Source: Burkholderiaceae bacterium | GTDB lineage: Bacteria; Pseudomonadota; Gammaproteobacteria; Burkholderiales; Burkholderiaceae_C | Direction: 5' to 3' | DNA: 64,000 nt | Assembly: GCA_030123545.1 (NCBI GenBank) | Contig: CP126124.1 | Span: 1,736,001 to 1,800,000, forward strand | In this document: positions 45,963-55,250 of the stretch, piece after piece | Position numbering within the stretch: the stretch's first letter is position 1 | How the letters are laid out: every line of letters begins with the position of its first letter | Position numbers and translations under genes: made by a program | The notes under the pieces: model-generated | Told to the model about the DNA's origin: nothing | The model's input: only the letters and a program-made list of their open reading frames with translations | Database searches by the model: none

Positions 45963-47261
45963 TCATCTGCCTGCCGCCTGCGCGGCCGCGCATTGCGGTG
46001 GTGTCGGTAAGGCGGCCGGGTTCTGCGGGTCGTACCCGTCGGTCAGCGTGCACAGGAACGCAATCACGTCGCTGATTTCCTGTGTATCGAGGGTCGGCGC
46101 CAGGCTTTGCACGTACGGCACCTCGCTGACGTTCACGTTGCGGGTGTGGCTGCGCGGCAGGTCGTTGTAGAGCAGGTCCGGCGTGCCGTCCTGCTTGCCG
46201 TACCAGCGCGTCGGATTGGTGTCGCGCGTGACGTACCAGGTCACGGCGTCGTTCAGGTTGTCGAACACCCCGTTGTGAAACAACTGGTGTCGCAGTGCCA
46301 CGTTGCGCAGCGTCGGCACCTTGAAATTGCCGCACAGCGAACCACGGAATGCGTTCTCGGTGTTGAACGGTCCGCACAGGCCGAGGTCGTAATACGCGTA
46401 GTCGCCGCCCAAAGCATTGCCATTCTGCGGAACGTAACTAAGCTGTGGCCCGGCCTGGTTTGCCGTGATCTTCCAGTTGCGCGGCAGGCCGACGTTGTCG
46501 TAGGTGAAGTCGGTGAACAGCGGCGGGTTGCCATTCGCGCCACGCGAGACATGGCAGGTGGCGCAGTTCCCCTTGGTCGGGTCGTTGAAGAGCGCCAGGC
46601 CTTTGAGCTCGATTGGAGACAGGGTTGCCCGGCCCTTGAGGTAGTAATCGAACTTGCTCGAAAACGGGTGAAAGCTCGGCTCCTCGGTCTGATAAGCGGC
46701 CAGGGCGGCGCCGATCGCGGCGAGCACCTGAGTCGGATCACGCATGATGTCGGCGCCGAATACCGCTTCGAACTCGGACAGGTAGGGGCGCGTGGCCAGC
46801 TTGGCCGCGACGTCGGCGGGCGTGGCGTTGGCCATCTCGAACGGCGTCAGGAACGGCTGTTGCGCCTGGTCTGCGAGAGAGAGCGAGCGGCCGTCCCGAA
46901 AGAAGCCGCCGCTCGGCGTGCCGTCGCTTGCAATGCTGAATCTCGGCGTGAAGGACCCGTACATCAGCGACGGCGTGGCGCGGAATCCCGAAAGGTCCAT
47001 GCTCGGCCCGCCAAGCGGAACCGACCGATTGTCCGAAGGGCCGAACGCATTCGATGGATCGTGACAGGTGGCGCAGGATTGTTTGCCGGACGCCGACAGG
47101 GCGGTGTCGCTGAAGATCAACCGCCCCACCTGGGCCTTGGCCGTCTGCGGGTTTGTCGCTGTCGCCACTGTGCTATCGCTTCCGCCGCCGCCACAGCCTG
47201 CCAGTATCGAGATGGCCAGTGCCAGGGCACCACGGAGAATAAGTGGAACTCGAGGCGGCAT
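45963..47261 (-). CDS. di-haem cytochrome c peroxidase-like lipoprotein
   Basis: A 432-residue protein of the bacterial di-haem cytochrome c peroxidase / MauG superfamily. Lipobox LAGC makes Cys23 the lipidated residue. Two c-haem sites: CATCH at 63-67 and again at 233-237. The insert and C-terminal region (KVPTLRNVALRHQLFHNGVF) match the family. It is the first gene of a five-gene operon directly behind a Fur box, so it is probably iron-repressed. Peroxide reduction is the family role; an oxidase or iron-linked function is equally possible. Confidence 0.9.
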   Translation of the reverse strand: MPPRVPLILRGALALAISILAGCGGGGSDSTVATATNPQTAKAQVGRLIFSDTALSASGKQSCATCHDPSNAFGPSDNRSVPLGGPSMDLSGFRATPSLMYGSFTPRFSIASDGTPSGGFFRDGRSLSLADQAQQPFLTPFEMANATPADVAAKLATRPYLSEFEAVFGADIMRDPTQVLAAIGAALAAYQTEEPSFHPFSSKFDYYLKGRATLSPIELKGLALFNDPTKGNCATCHVSRGANGNPPLFTDFTYDNVGLPRNWKITANQAGPQLSYVPQNGNALGGDYAYYDLGLCGPFNTENAFRGSLCGNFKVPTLRNVALRHQLFHNGVFDNLNDAVTWYVTRDTNPTRWYGKQDGTPDLLYNDLPRSHTRNVNVSEVPYVQSLAPTLDTQEISDVIAFLCTLTDGYDPQNPAALPTPPQCAAAQAAGR

Positions 47262-47324
47262 GAAAGTCCGATTGCAGGTCGATGAATCAGGGCCACATAG
47301 CGGCAGAGATTAATCGTAACCCAA

Positions 47325-47346
47325 ACGAGAATGATTTGCATATATT
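47325..47346 (-). promoter_or_regulatory. Fur box upstream of the di-haem peroxidase operon
   Basis: On the minus strand the sequence reads ATATGCAAATCATTCTCGTT, very like the betaproteobacterial Fur operator (GCAAATCATTCTCATT). It lies 64-85 bases upstream of the first ATG, in an AT-rich patch, where Fe2+-Fur would block transcription of the five-gene operon. Confidence 0.75.
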
Positions 47347-47482
47347 TTCACTAAGCCAAAACATCTGTCAAGAGGTTTCGGCAAATCAAGCGGAGAAGGC
47401 GCCGTGTGGGCCGATCGTGAGATCGACCATTCAGCAGGAGCCCGAGGCATCGGCGCGCCATGACGACCGATGCGGGATTCGG

Positions 47483-47569
47483 TGGTGCCGCAGGCGGGGC
47501 TCGAACCCGCACTCCCGTGAGGGAAGTGGATTTTAAGTCCACAGCGTCTGCCGATTTCGCCACTGCGGC
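47483..47569 (-). tRNA. tRNA-Leu(TAA)
   Basis: On the minus strand the acceptor arms GCCGCAG and CTGCGGC pair, with discriminator A and encoded CCA. Anticodon loop CTTAAAA gives TAA, reading UUA/UUG. Class II variable arm. It lies between the Fur-box operon promoter region and a divergent conserved hypothetical gene. Confidence 0.97.
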
Positions 47570-47639
47570 CGCAGCCGCGCATCTTATCCGCAGCGCCTGC
47601 GACGCGTAGAATGCGACACAGCATAGGACAGGGCCGGAT

Positions 47640-48272
47640 ATGTCACGTTATGAGCCACCGTTCGAGATTCACGTGCACGGCGATGTCCCGCTGCGCGCCG
47701 AGGTGACGTTCGGGCAACTGCAGGATGCGCTCGCACCGATGTGGAAGTACGCTGGTGCGCGCTCACTGGCCGATGGGGCCGCAAGTGCCTATGACGAAGA
47801 GCCCGGCATTCGCTTCGATGCCCAGCAGCATCTGCTGCAACTGTGCTGGACCGTCCACGGCGACATGGACTTCCGCGAGGCGCTCGACGAAATGGGAATG
47901 AGCCTGAACGACCTCGCGGCGCAGGGCGCTGCCATCGAGGTGACGTTCTACGATTCGGAGTTCGACGAGGATGACGAGGACTCCACCGACGAATCGCGCG
48001 ACGATTTCCTGATGTTCTTCGTCGGACCGAACCCAGCGGCGATCCTGCAGGTGCAGCGGGATCTGCTGGTCGAGGATGTGGTGGGCACGATGGAGCGCCA
48101 CTTCGACGGCGCCGAACTCGGCGGCGTGGTGGCCGAGATCGACAAGCTGTTTGCCCAGCGCTTCGATGCGCTCGCCAACTCGCTCGATATCGCCAAGTCA
48201 CCGCGCGGCACCGGCGGCGGCCACGGCGGCTTCGGCCACGGCGGCGGGCGCAAGCCGCGGCATCTGCATTGA
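47640..48272 (+). CDS. conserved hypothetical protein with acidic middle and Gly/His-rich tail
   Basis: A 210-residue soluble protein. I associate it with an uncharacterised family found in Burkholderiales (possibly DUF6806) but cannot confirm this. Residues 1-100 look globular (FEIHVHGDVPLRAEVTFGQL), residues about 104-118 are an acidic cluster (EFDEDDEDSTDE), then a helical part, and the C-terminus is Gly/His-rich (GGGHGGFGHGGGRKP), which could bind metal. It ends 43 bases before the convergent nrdJ. Confidence 0.65.
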   Translation: MSRYEPPFEIHVHGDVPLRAEVTFGQLQDALAPMWKYAGARSLADGAASAYDEEPGIRFDAQQHLLQLCWTVHGDMDFREALDEMGMSLNDLAAQGAAIEVTFYDSEFDEDDEDSTDESRDDFLMFFVGPNPAAILQVQRDLLVEDVVGTMERHFDGAELGGVVAEIDKLFAQRFDALANSLDIAKSPRGTGGGHGGFGHGGGRKPRHLH

Positions 48273-48315
48273 ACCGCGGCCGGCACCGCCCGCGCGGCAC
48301 CGGCTGCCCCGCCTT

Positions 48316-51213
48316 TCAGCCGCACTGACCGACGAATCCGCAGGCGGTGCAGAACTCGCAGCCGTCGCGCTGGATCAGGCTGTGGTTGCCGCATTCCGGG
48401 CATGGTCGGCCCGCCAGCAACCGGTGGCCGCGTCGGTCCCGAGGTGCGTCGAGCACGCCCATTTCCCGCAGCGGGAAACCCTCCTCGTTCAACACGCCGA
48501 GCAACGCGTAGCGGTGAATGATGAGCCGCGCCAGGTAGGCGACCGTTGACGGCCAGATCTGCTGACGGCGCTCGCCGTGCGGCAGTCCGGGAACGAACGC
48601 CATGAAGCTGCCCAGTGGTTCGGCATAGTTGAGGAGCTTGCGCAGCTTCATGCCGATCCAGGCTGGATCGACGACCCGCATGTCCAATGACAGCAGGCGC
48701 GCCAAACCATCCAGCGCCCGCGGGTAGTTGCCGGAGAATCCGACCGCGCAGGGCCGCGTCACGGTGCTGCCGTCGGGACCGGGCATGGTCACCTCCTTCA
48801 GTGTCAGTGTGAAGGCTTCGCCCGAGGAAGGATTGTCGACATCGACCGCCCAGGCCAACGTACCGGAGGGGCCTGTGTGCGGTTCGTTGCGGCTGAACAT
48901 CGCGTCCAGCACCGGTGTCGGCCCATCGCTGCGCGTCGGGGGCAGGGCGCCCAGCTGTTCACAGCGCCAGCGGATCACGGCAGCCGTCGCGGCGACGACG
49001 CCTGGGAACAGGCGGCGCTCGCCGTGCGGCGGGAACGGCATCTCGAACGATCGCTCTTCGGCGACGGTGGCCAGCGCATCGAGCTTGAGCTGCAGCCAGG
49101 CCGGATCGTTGGCACGCAGGTCCATCGACAGCGTCTTCGCCATCGCGCCCAGACCGCGCGGCTGCTCGGCGCCGTTGACCCAGACCTCGAACGGCTGCGG
49201 AGCGTCGCCGGTGGCCGGTGCAAGTTCGCCGACGAACAGCGCGAAGTCGCCGAACGGGTGCTGCACCATGAAGGTCCATGCCATGTTGCCGGCCGGCAAC
49301 TCGGGCCGCCCGGGCCAGCGCAGCGACGATAGCACCGGCGCCGGCAGGCGTTCCAGTGCGAGGCGCCGGTTCACGCCGTCGATCTGCAGCGGCGCGACGG
49401 CGGGCGTCGACCCGGTGCTCAACACCGCACCGAGGACGTCGTTCGGCCGGTAGGTGGCCAGTCCTTTCAGGCCCGAGCGCCATGCCTGCAGGTACAGATC
49501 CTGGAAGTCGCTGTAAGGGTAGTCCGCCGGCACGTTGACGGTCTTGGAGATCGACGTGTCGATGCAGGGAGCGACGGCGGCCACCATCGCTTCGTGCGCC
49601 TGAGCGCTGAGTTCGAGCGCCGTCACGAACGCGGCGGAGAGCGGTGAGTCCTCGCCCTTCAGGTGACGATAGAGCCGCCAGGCGTGATCCTCCACCGCGT
49701 ATTCCTTGACACTGCCGTCCGCCATGCGCTTCTTGCGGGTGTAGCGCCAGCTGAACGCGGGCTCGATGCCGTTGCTCGCGTTGTCGGCGAAGGCGAGGCT
49801 GATGGTGCCGGTGGGGGCGATCGACAGCAGATGCGAGTTGCGCAACCCGTGCGCGCGGATCCGGTCCTTCAGCGGCTGCGGCAGGCGCGCCGCAAACCGG
49901 GCACCGCTCAGGTACAGGTCGGCGTTGAACAGCGGAAAGGCGCCGCGCTCGCGCGCCAGTTCGACCGATGCCTCGTACGCCGCGTCGCGCATGACCTCCG
50001 CGATATGCCTGGCCATCGCGCGCGCAGGGGCCGAATCGTAGTGCAGGTTCAACATGATCAATGCGTCGCCCAGGCCGGTGAAGCCGAGGCCGACCCGGCG
50101 CTTGCTGCGTGCCTCGTGCTGCTGCTGCTGCAGCGGCCACACGGTGATGTCCAGCACGTTGTCGAGCATCCGGATGGCGACCCGCGCGAGCCGCGCGAAT
50201 CCGGCGGCATCGAAGCGTGCTCCGTCCTCGAACGGATCGACGACGAAGCGGGTCAGGTCGATCGAGCCGAGGCAGCAGCAGCCGTAGGCCGGCAGCGGCT
50301 GCTCGCCGCATGGATTCGTGCTGGCGATGGTCTCGCAGTAGGACAGGTTGTTGTCGCGGTTGATCTGGTCCAGGAACAACACGCCGGGCTCGGCATGGTC
50401 ATAGGTCGAGCGCATGATCTGCTCCCACAGGTCGCGGGCGCGCAGCTTGCGATAGACCCACAGCTTCGTGCCGTCGTCCAGGGTGCGCGCGAATGCGCCG
50501 GCAGCCTTCTGCGCGGTACCGGGCTCCGCGGCATGCACCAGCTCGAACTCGGTGTCGTCCTGCACGGCCTGCATCAAGCCGTCGGTGACGCCGACCGAAA
50601 CGTTGAAATTCGTCAGCTGTCCTCCATCCTTGGCGTGGATGAATTCCTCGATGTCCGGATGGTCGCAGCGCAGCACACCCATCTGCGCGCCGCGCCGGGA
50701 ACCGGCGGACTCGACCGTTTCGCAGGAACGGTCGAACACGCGCATGTAACTCACCGGGCCGGAAGCATTGCTTTGCGTGCTGGCGACCCAGGCGCCATGG
50801 GGCCGGATGCGGGAGAAGTCGTAGCCGACACCGCCGCCGCGCCGCATCGTCTCGGCGGCTTCGGTCAGTGCGGTGTAGATGCCCGGGGCGCCATCCTCCA
50901 CCTGCGCGATCGAGTCGCCGATCGGCTGCACGAAGCAATTGATCAGCGTGGCCGACAGCTCGGTGCCCGCGGCAGACTGGATGCGCCCGGCTGGCAGGAA
51001 TCCGCCACGCATCGCCGCAACGAATTCGGCCTCCCAGCGCGTGCGCTGCTCTGCCGGCTCGGCCTGGGCCAGGGCTCGGGCGACGCGCAGGTGGACCGCG
51101 GCTATCGTGCGCTCGTCGCCCTTCGCGTACTTCTCCAGCAGAACTTCCTGGCTGATCGGCTGCGCCGCGAGTTCGCGCTCCGAGGTCAATTCCTGGTGGG
51201 CCGTCTTGTTCAT
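48316..51213 (-). CDS. nrdJ: adenosylcobalamin-dependent ribonucleotide reductase (class II)
   Basis: A 965-residue class II RNR that makes deoxynucleotides with or without oxygen using B12. The N-terminal and barrel regions are clear: LINCFVQPIGDS, RRGAQMGVLRCDHPDIEEF, the active-site NPCGEQPL segment and the loop SIAPTGTISLAF. After about residue 630 come two related TSCPD-type domains (about 635-745 and 775-885), then a Cys-rich zinc-like tail (CPECG and CEFCTACG, about 935-960). The ATG at 51213 begins MNKTAHQELTSE. A conserved small gene is transcribed divergently. No cobalamin riboswitch is seen upstream. Confidence 0.93.
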   Translation of the reverse strand: MNKTAHQELTSERELAAQPISQEVLLEKYAKGDERTIAAVHLRVARALAQAEPAEQRTRWEAEFVAAMRGGFLPAGRIQSAAGTELSATLINCFVQPIGDSIAQVEDGAPGIYTALTEAAETMRRGGGVGYDFSRIRPHGAWVASTQSNASGPVSYMRVFDRSCETVESAGSRRGAQMGVLRCDHPDIEEFIHAKDGGQLTNFNVSVGVTDGLMQAVQDDTEFELVHAAEPGTAQKAAGAFARTLDDGTKLWVYRKLRARDLWEQIMRSTYDHAEPGVLFLDQINRDNNLSYCETIASTNPCGEQPLPAYGCCCLGSIDLTRFVVDPFEDGARFDAAGFARLARVAIRMLDNVLDITVWPLQQQQHEARSKRRVGLGFTGLGDALIMLNLHYDSAPARAMARHIAEVMRDAAYEASVELARERGAFPLFNADLYLSGARFAARLPQPLKDRIRAHGLRNSHLLSIAPTGTISLAFADNASNGIEPAFSWRYTRKKRMADGSVKEYAVEDHAWRLYRHLKGEDSPLSAAFVTALELSAQAHEAMVAAVAPCIDTSISKTVNVPADYPYSDFQDLYLQAWRSGLKGLATYRPNDVLGAVLSTGSTPAVAPLQIDGVNRRLALERLPAPVLSSLRWPGRPELPAGNMAWTFMVQHPFGDFALFVGELAPATGDAPQPFEVWVNGAEQPRGLGAMAKTLSMDLRANDPAWLQLKLDALATVAEERSFEMPFPPHGERRLFPGVVAATAAVIRWRCEQLGALPPTRSDGPTPVLDAMFSRNEPHTGPSGTLAWAVDVDNPSSGEAFTLTLKEVTMPGPDGSTVTRPCAVGFSGNYPRALDGLARLLSLDMRVVDPAWIGMKLRKLLNYAEPLGSFMAFVPGLPHGERRQQIWPSTVAYLARLIIHRYALLGVLNEEGFPLREMGVLDAPRDRRGHRLLAGRPCPECGNHSLIQRDGCEFCTACGFVGQCG

Positions 51214-51377
51214 TGCAATGTCCTGTCTTGATAGCGGATCCGGGTGCTGCGCTTGCTCGCGCGTCGGGCTCCATGGTACGGCCCGGCCTTCGCGCGGGTT
51301 TGACTTGGCGCAGACGGTGCGCAAGCGCTCCATGATGACGTGATTCGATCCGGTCCGTCGAACGGCGGCGATAATCC

Positions 51378-51785
51378 ATGGCGATGATCACCTGTTTCGA
51401 CGATCTGCTGCTAGAGGCCCAACGTCAGCCGGCGCCGCAGCAACTGCTGTTCGTGTTCGCCCGCGCCGAACTGCCTGACGATGCAACGCCGGCCCAGCGT
51501 GCGGGCTTCGAGGCGGGCCAGGGCGGCGCGTTGGCGCCGGTGATGTGCGTCGACAAGGCGGCGCAGGAGCTCGGTAGCTTTGCGGCACTGGCGCAGGAGT
51601 CGCGGCAGATGGGGCTCGACTGGACCGTGGTGTTTGCAGCGGCGCTTGGCGGGCAGGGTGGCGTGGCACCGTCACCGGCTGCCGCGGACGCGGCCTTGCA
51701 GCGCATGGTCGAGTCGATCCGCGCGGGAGCGATCGGCGGGTTCGTTCCATTCGATCGCCAGGGCAATGTGCTGCAACTGAGCTGA
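51378..51785 (+). CDS. small conserved protein divergent from nrdJ
   Basis: A 135-residue soluble protein with no recognised domain: CFDDLLLEAQRQPAPQQLLF, then PVMCVDKAAQEL and a C-terminal QRMVESIRAGAIGGFVPFD. From memory, similar proteins sit beside class II RNR genes in Burkholderiales and are sometimes labelled an RNR subunit without evidence. Divergent from nrdJ with a 164-base shared upstream region. Function unknown. ATG at 51384 is an alternative start. Confidence 0.65.
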   Translation: MAMITCFDDLLLEAQRQPAPQQLLFVFARAELPDDATPAQRAGFEAGQGGALAPVMCVDKAAQELGSFAALAQESRQMGLDWTVVFAAALGGQGGVAPSPAAADAALQRMVESIRAGAIGGFVPFDRQGNVLQLS

Positions 51786-51802
51786 GGGCCCGTCGCCTCC
51801 CG

Positions 51803-53056
51803 TCAACCGGGCCGTCCGTCGGCGCGCGCGAGACCCAGCCACCGGCCGTAGCGGACGGCCCACCAGGCGGTCGCGATAGCCCAGGCCAGCGCTGCCGCAA
51901 GTATCAGATCGGTTGCCGCAAAGGGCCACAGCGCGCCCAGCATACGCAGCACGACCGCCAGTTGCAGCACCCGGTACAGCAGCCATAGTGTCGCGTCCAC
52001 CGGGTGAGGGTGACCGCTGTGGGCGGCTGTGAGACGGGTGACCACGGCGAGCAGCGTCGTGCCGAGATAGCCCATGGCCATCGCATGCAGCGGCGCCAGA
52101 CCGAGGGAACTGCGACCGGCGGTGGCTGCGATCAGCGCATGCGAAATTGCGGCAAGCGTCATGCACAGACCCAGCCACACGAAGGCAGTGTGCAGCATCG
52201 CCAGCAGGCGATTCTTCATGTTCCGCTCCTGCGCCCAGCGCACGGCTAGCCACAGCAGCAGCGAGGCGGCCCCGGCTTCCAGTACTGCGATGGCCCACAG
52301 GGCAGCGCCCGGAACGGGCCCGTGCAGCTGCACTGCAGCCAACGGACCCTGGAGCCACAGCAGGCCGGCGGTCGGCCACAGCATCCACGCGGGGTGCCGC
52401 CGATCCAGCGCCTGCAGCGGCGTGCTGCCGTAAATCGGCAGCGTGCGATGTGAGACGATCGAAAATACCGGCGCGACAAAGCACCAAAGTGCCAGGTCAA
52501 TGGCTGCGTGCAGCAACAAATCCTCGCGCAACAGCAAAGCGACCGCCGCGAGCCACATGGTCGCGGCACCCGTGCTGCAGGTGAGGGCGAGTAACTCCGT
52601 GTGCAGGCGGTCCGTGACCCGGCTGCGACGGATCAGCCCAACGAGCCGCAGGCAGATGCCGCTCCAGCCGAGCGCGACCAGCGCGAGCCCGACACCGGCA
52701 GCCGATCGCTGCGCATGAACCCCGACATAGACGGCAATCCAGCCGGCCAGCATGGCTGCAAGCGGCAACCCGAGGCTGCGCGCACTGATCGGCGGCTGAT
52801 GCAGCCACTTCGGAACGGCCGTGAAGATGAACCCGGCAAAGAAGAACGGCATGAACCCGAGGCTCATCAGCAGGCCATGGGCAACAGCCGGCGGCACGGC
52901 CCAGGGGGCGGGCACATGAAAGGCTTGCAGGACCAGCGCCGTGCACCACCACAGCGAAGTCGACGCCATCATCAAGGCGCCGGCGAAAAAGCACAGGCGA
53001 TGCGGAGCCGTCAACAGCCAGGACGCGTGCCAAAGCGACGCCGGGTTCGCCTTCAC
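51803..53056 (-). CDS. nnrS: NnrS family membrane protein
   Basis: A 417-residue protein with about twelve hydrophobic segments. NnrS proteins are haem- and copper-containing membrane proteins linked to nitric oxide tolerance in denitrifiers. Family features: PHRLCFFAGA near the start, HGLLMSLGFMPFFFAGFIFTA (in 60-81) and the late HAMAMGYLGTT. It lies 58 bases after ppiC at the end of the nitrate-reductase operon, consistent with dealing with NO made from nitrite. Confidence 0.9.
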   Translation of the reverse strand: MKANPASLWHASWLLTAPHRLCFFAGALMMASTSLWWCTALVLQAFHVPAPWAVPPAVAHGLLMSLGFMPFFFAGFIFTAVPKWLHQPPISARSLGLPLAAMLAGWIAVYVGVHAQRSAAGVGLALVALGWSGICLRLVGLIRRSRVTDRLHTELLALTCSTGAATMWLAAVALLLREDLLLHAAIDLALWCFVAPVFSIVSHRTLPIYGSTPLQALDRRHPAWMLWPTAGLLWLQGPLAAVQLHGPVPGAALWAIAVLEAGAASLLLWLAVRWAQERNMKNRLLAMLHTAFVWLGLCMTLAAISHALIAATAGRSSLGLAPLHAMAMGYLGTTLLAVVTRLTAAHSGHPHPVDATLWLLYRVLQLAVVLRMLGALWPFAATDLILAAALAWAIATAWWAVRYGRWLGLARADGRPG

Positions 53057-53114
53057 GAATCTTGAATCCGGTCGCCGGCGCCGCCGTGATTCAGCGTCGG
53101 CAGCTGTGCGCCGT

Positions 53115-53831
53115 CTACTGCACCAGCGGTGACGCTACGGCGCCAAGGTCGACACCCTGGACGTCGGCATGACCCGCGAGCACGCGCATATATTGCGACA
53201 GCGCCCGCGCCTCGCTGCGGCGGCGCAATTCTGCGGCAACATCATCGCGGACGATCTCGTAAGGCAATGGTCTGCCTTCGATGCGTTTGTCTACCGAGAT
53301 GATGTGAAAGCCATGACGGGTGGTTACGAGCCTAGGCAGGACGCCGATGCTGGTGTCGTCGAAGAGGGCCTTTTCGAACTCCGGCAGGGTTTCGCCACGC
53401 TGCAACTGTCCGAGTTGGCCATCGTTGGCGCCGGATGGACAGTTGGAATGCTCACGCGCGCGTTTGCCAAACAGTCCGGGGGAGGCCTGGATTTCATGCA
53501 GCATCGCTTCTGCGACACCACGTACCGCGGGCACCGGCGAGCCTGGCGTGATCTGAAACAAGATGTGCCGCGCGAACACGAGGTCGCCGCTGCGGAAGTG
53601 CTTGGCATTGGCGTCGTACCAGCGCCTGCACTCCTCCTCGGTGGGTTCGGGCACCAGCACTTCTTCGGCTAGCGTGCGTTCGATCGCGCGCTCGATATCG
53701 GCGTTGCTCGCGTCATCGGCGACGAGGCCCAGTTCGCATGCGCGCTGGCGCAGCAGTTCGTGCGCGGCAGCCAGCTGTGGTGTGGGCCACGCAGCCGTGT
53801 CAACCTCGGTGCCATTGATCGTAACGTTCAT
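53115..53831 (-). CDS. PpiC-type (parvulin) peptidyl-prolyl isomerase of the nar operon
   Basis: A 238-residue parvulin without a signal peptide. The PpiC domain is at about 95-190: FARHILFQI, GQLGQLQRGETLPEFEKALF and TRHGFHIISVD. The N-terminal half is helical. Its start overlaps the narI stop (ATGA). Such parvulins commonly follow narI in proteobacteria and are presumed to help nitrate reductase maturation; direct evidence is not in the sequence. Confidence 0.88.
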   Translation of the reverse strand: MNVTINGTEVDTAAWPTPQLAAAHELLRQRACELGLVADDASNADIERAIERTLAEEVLVPEPTEEECRRWYDANAKHFRSGDLVFARHILFQITPGSPVPAVRGVAEAMLHEIQASPGLFGKRAREHSNCPSGANDGQLGQLQRGETLPEFEKALFDDTSIGVLPRLVTTRHGFHIISVDKRIEGRPLPYEIVRDDVAAELRRRSEARALSQYMRVLAGHADVQGVDLGAVASPLVQ

Positions 53832-54535
53832 GAATGCACCGACCCGCCACGCTTGCGCACCAACTGGTAAGGGCGGAACAGGTAAGCCAGCGAGCCGACG
53901 CCGCTCCAGATATGCACCATGCGCGTGAACGGCGACACGAGAAAGATGGTGAAGCCGAGCAGGATATGGACCTGGTACACCCAGGGCATGCCTTGCAGCA
54001 GCGCCGCGTTGCCGCTGTGGAACAACACCACGCCTTGCACGTAGGCGACGAGTTGCTCGAATTCGGCACCGTCCATGTGTTGCGCGGAATACGGCACGGT
54101 AAGCAAACCCAGTGCCAGTTGCAGCCACAGCATGATCGCGATCGTGATGTCCCATTTGCGGCTGTTGCCACGGATGCGGGGATCGCCGAGGCGACGATGC
54201 AGCAGGACGCTCATGCCGATGATCGCGATCAGGCCCGCGATGCCGCCTACCACCATCGCCAGCAACATGTGCTGGGTCGGGCTCATCAGCCACAGCACCA
54301 GCGATTCCGGCATCAGGAAGCCGACGAAGTGGCCGAGGATGACGATCAGCACGCCGTAGTGGAACAGGTTGGAGCCGAGCTTCAATTGCCCGTTGCGCAG
54401 GGTTTGCGAGGAATCGCTTTTCCACGAATACGGTTCGCGGTCGAAGCGGATCAGACTGCCCAGGAACAGCACCGCCAAGCAGATGTACGGGTAGATGCCG
54501 AACAGGAAGGTGTTCCAGCCGGAGGAGAGGTTCAT
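53828..54535 (-). CDS. narI: respiratory nitrate reductase subunit gamma
   Basis: Di-haem b membrane subunit that oxidises quinol and passes electrons to NarH. A 235-residue protein with five membrane helices. Haem-ligand histidines are visible near LFHYGVLIVILGHFVGF (about 59-75) and in the C-terminal VHILLGF and MVHIWSG. Start overlaps the narJ stop by 4 bases; narJ, narI and ppiC are translationally coupled. Confidence 0.96.
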   Translation of the reverse strand: MNLSSGWNTFLFGIYPYICLAVLFLGSLIRFDREPYSWKSDSSQTLRNGQLKLGSNLFHYGVLIVILGHFVGFLMPESLVLWLMSPTQHMLLAMVVGGIAGLIAIIGMSVLLHRRLGDPRIRGNSRKWDITIAIMLWLQLALGLLTVPYSAQHMDGAEFEQLVAYVQGVVLFHSGNAALLQGMPWVYQVHILLGFTIFLVSPFTRMVHIWSGVGSLAYLFRPYQLVRKRGGSVHS

Positions 54536-55197
54536 CGTGGGGTCTCCAGGGAATAAGGGGGGCGCTTGGCGCCGGACCAATCGGATGCCGCGGGTTCGGG
54601 CGGCGCGAACGCGGGCTTTTCCTCCCACTCGCGGTCGATGTCTTCGGGCGGCGGCACTGGATCGTGCACGTCCAAACCCTTCTCGCCACCGAGCGCCAAC
54701 AGTGCCGCCGGAATCGCAGCGTAGCGACTGTGCCGTTGCACAAGTGCGTTGCCGAGCTTGCGCAGGATATGTGCAACTTCACCGATCGTGTCGCGAGTTT
54801 CAGCCAGGTCACAGCAGCTCATATATTCCAGCAGCACCGGCAGGTGGTCGGGCAACTCGCCGGTCGCCGGCTGAAGGCCGGCGGCGAGATAGCGTTCGCG
54901 CAACTCGAGCATCGCCGGTCCGCGCTGGCGGCCGTCGCCGTGCACGTGTTCGAACAGATTCAGACACGTCACGCGCCCACGGTCGAACAAGTCAACATAG
55001 CGGCTCTCGATCTCCAGTTCGTCTCCGCTCTGGATTTCGTCGGCGAGTGCGATCAGTTCGGATTTGTGCTGCGCGTCGAGCACATGCGCTTCGCGGATCG
55101 CTTCGACGATTTCCGGCAACGCCGCACGCAACTCGGCGTTTGGGTAGCCGAGCAGAGCGGACAGTGCACGCAGCAATTGGACAGGGTTGCCAGACAT
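54532..55197 (-). CDS. narJ: nitrate reductase maturation chaperone
   Basis: NarJ inserts the molybdenum cofactor into NarG and holds NarGH until it joins NarI. A 221-residue helical TorD-family protein: LLGYPNAEL near the start, YVDLFDRGRVTCLNLFEHVHGDGRQRG (66-92), then LLEYMSC. ATG at 55197 (MSGNPVQLL) is 53 bases after narH; a longer frame overlapping narH is less likely. The C-terminal 30 residues are Pro/Glu-rich. Confidence 0.94.
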   Translation of the reverse strand: MSGNPVQLLRALSALLGYPNAELRAALPEIVEAIREAHVLDAQHKSELIALADEIQSGDELEIESRYVDLFDRGRVTCLNLFEHVHGDGRQRGPAMLELRERYLAAGLQPATGELPDHLPVLLEYMSCCDLAETRDTIGEVAHILRKLGNALVQRHSRYAAIPAALLALGGEKGLDVHDPVPPPEDIDREWEEKPAFAPPEPAASDWSGAKRPPYSLETPR

Positions 55198-55250
55198 CGA
55201 TCGATACTGCGGAATATTGAATGCTGAAGATCTGATCGCTTCCTCGGAGG

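Noticed and set aside
51214..51377. Cobalamin riboswitch upstream of the B12-dependent nrdJ
   Set aside because: The 164-base gap shows none of the conserved cobalamin-riboswitch blocks and is short for that RNA.
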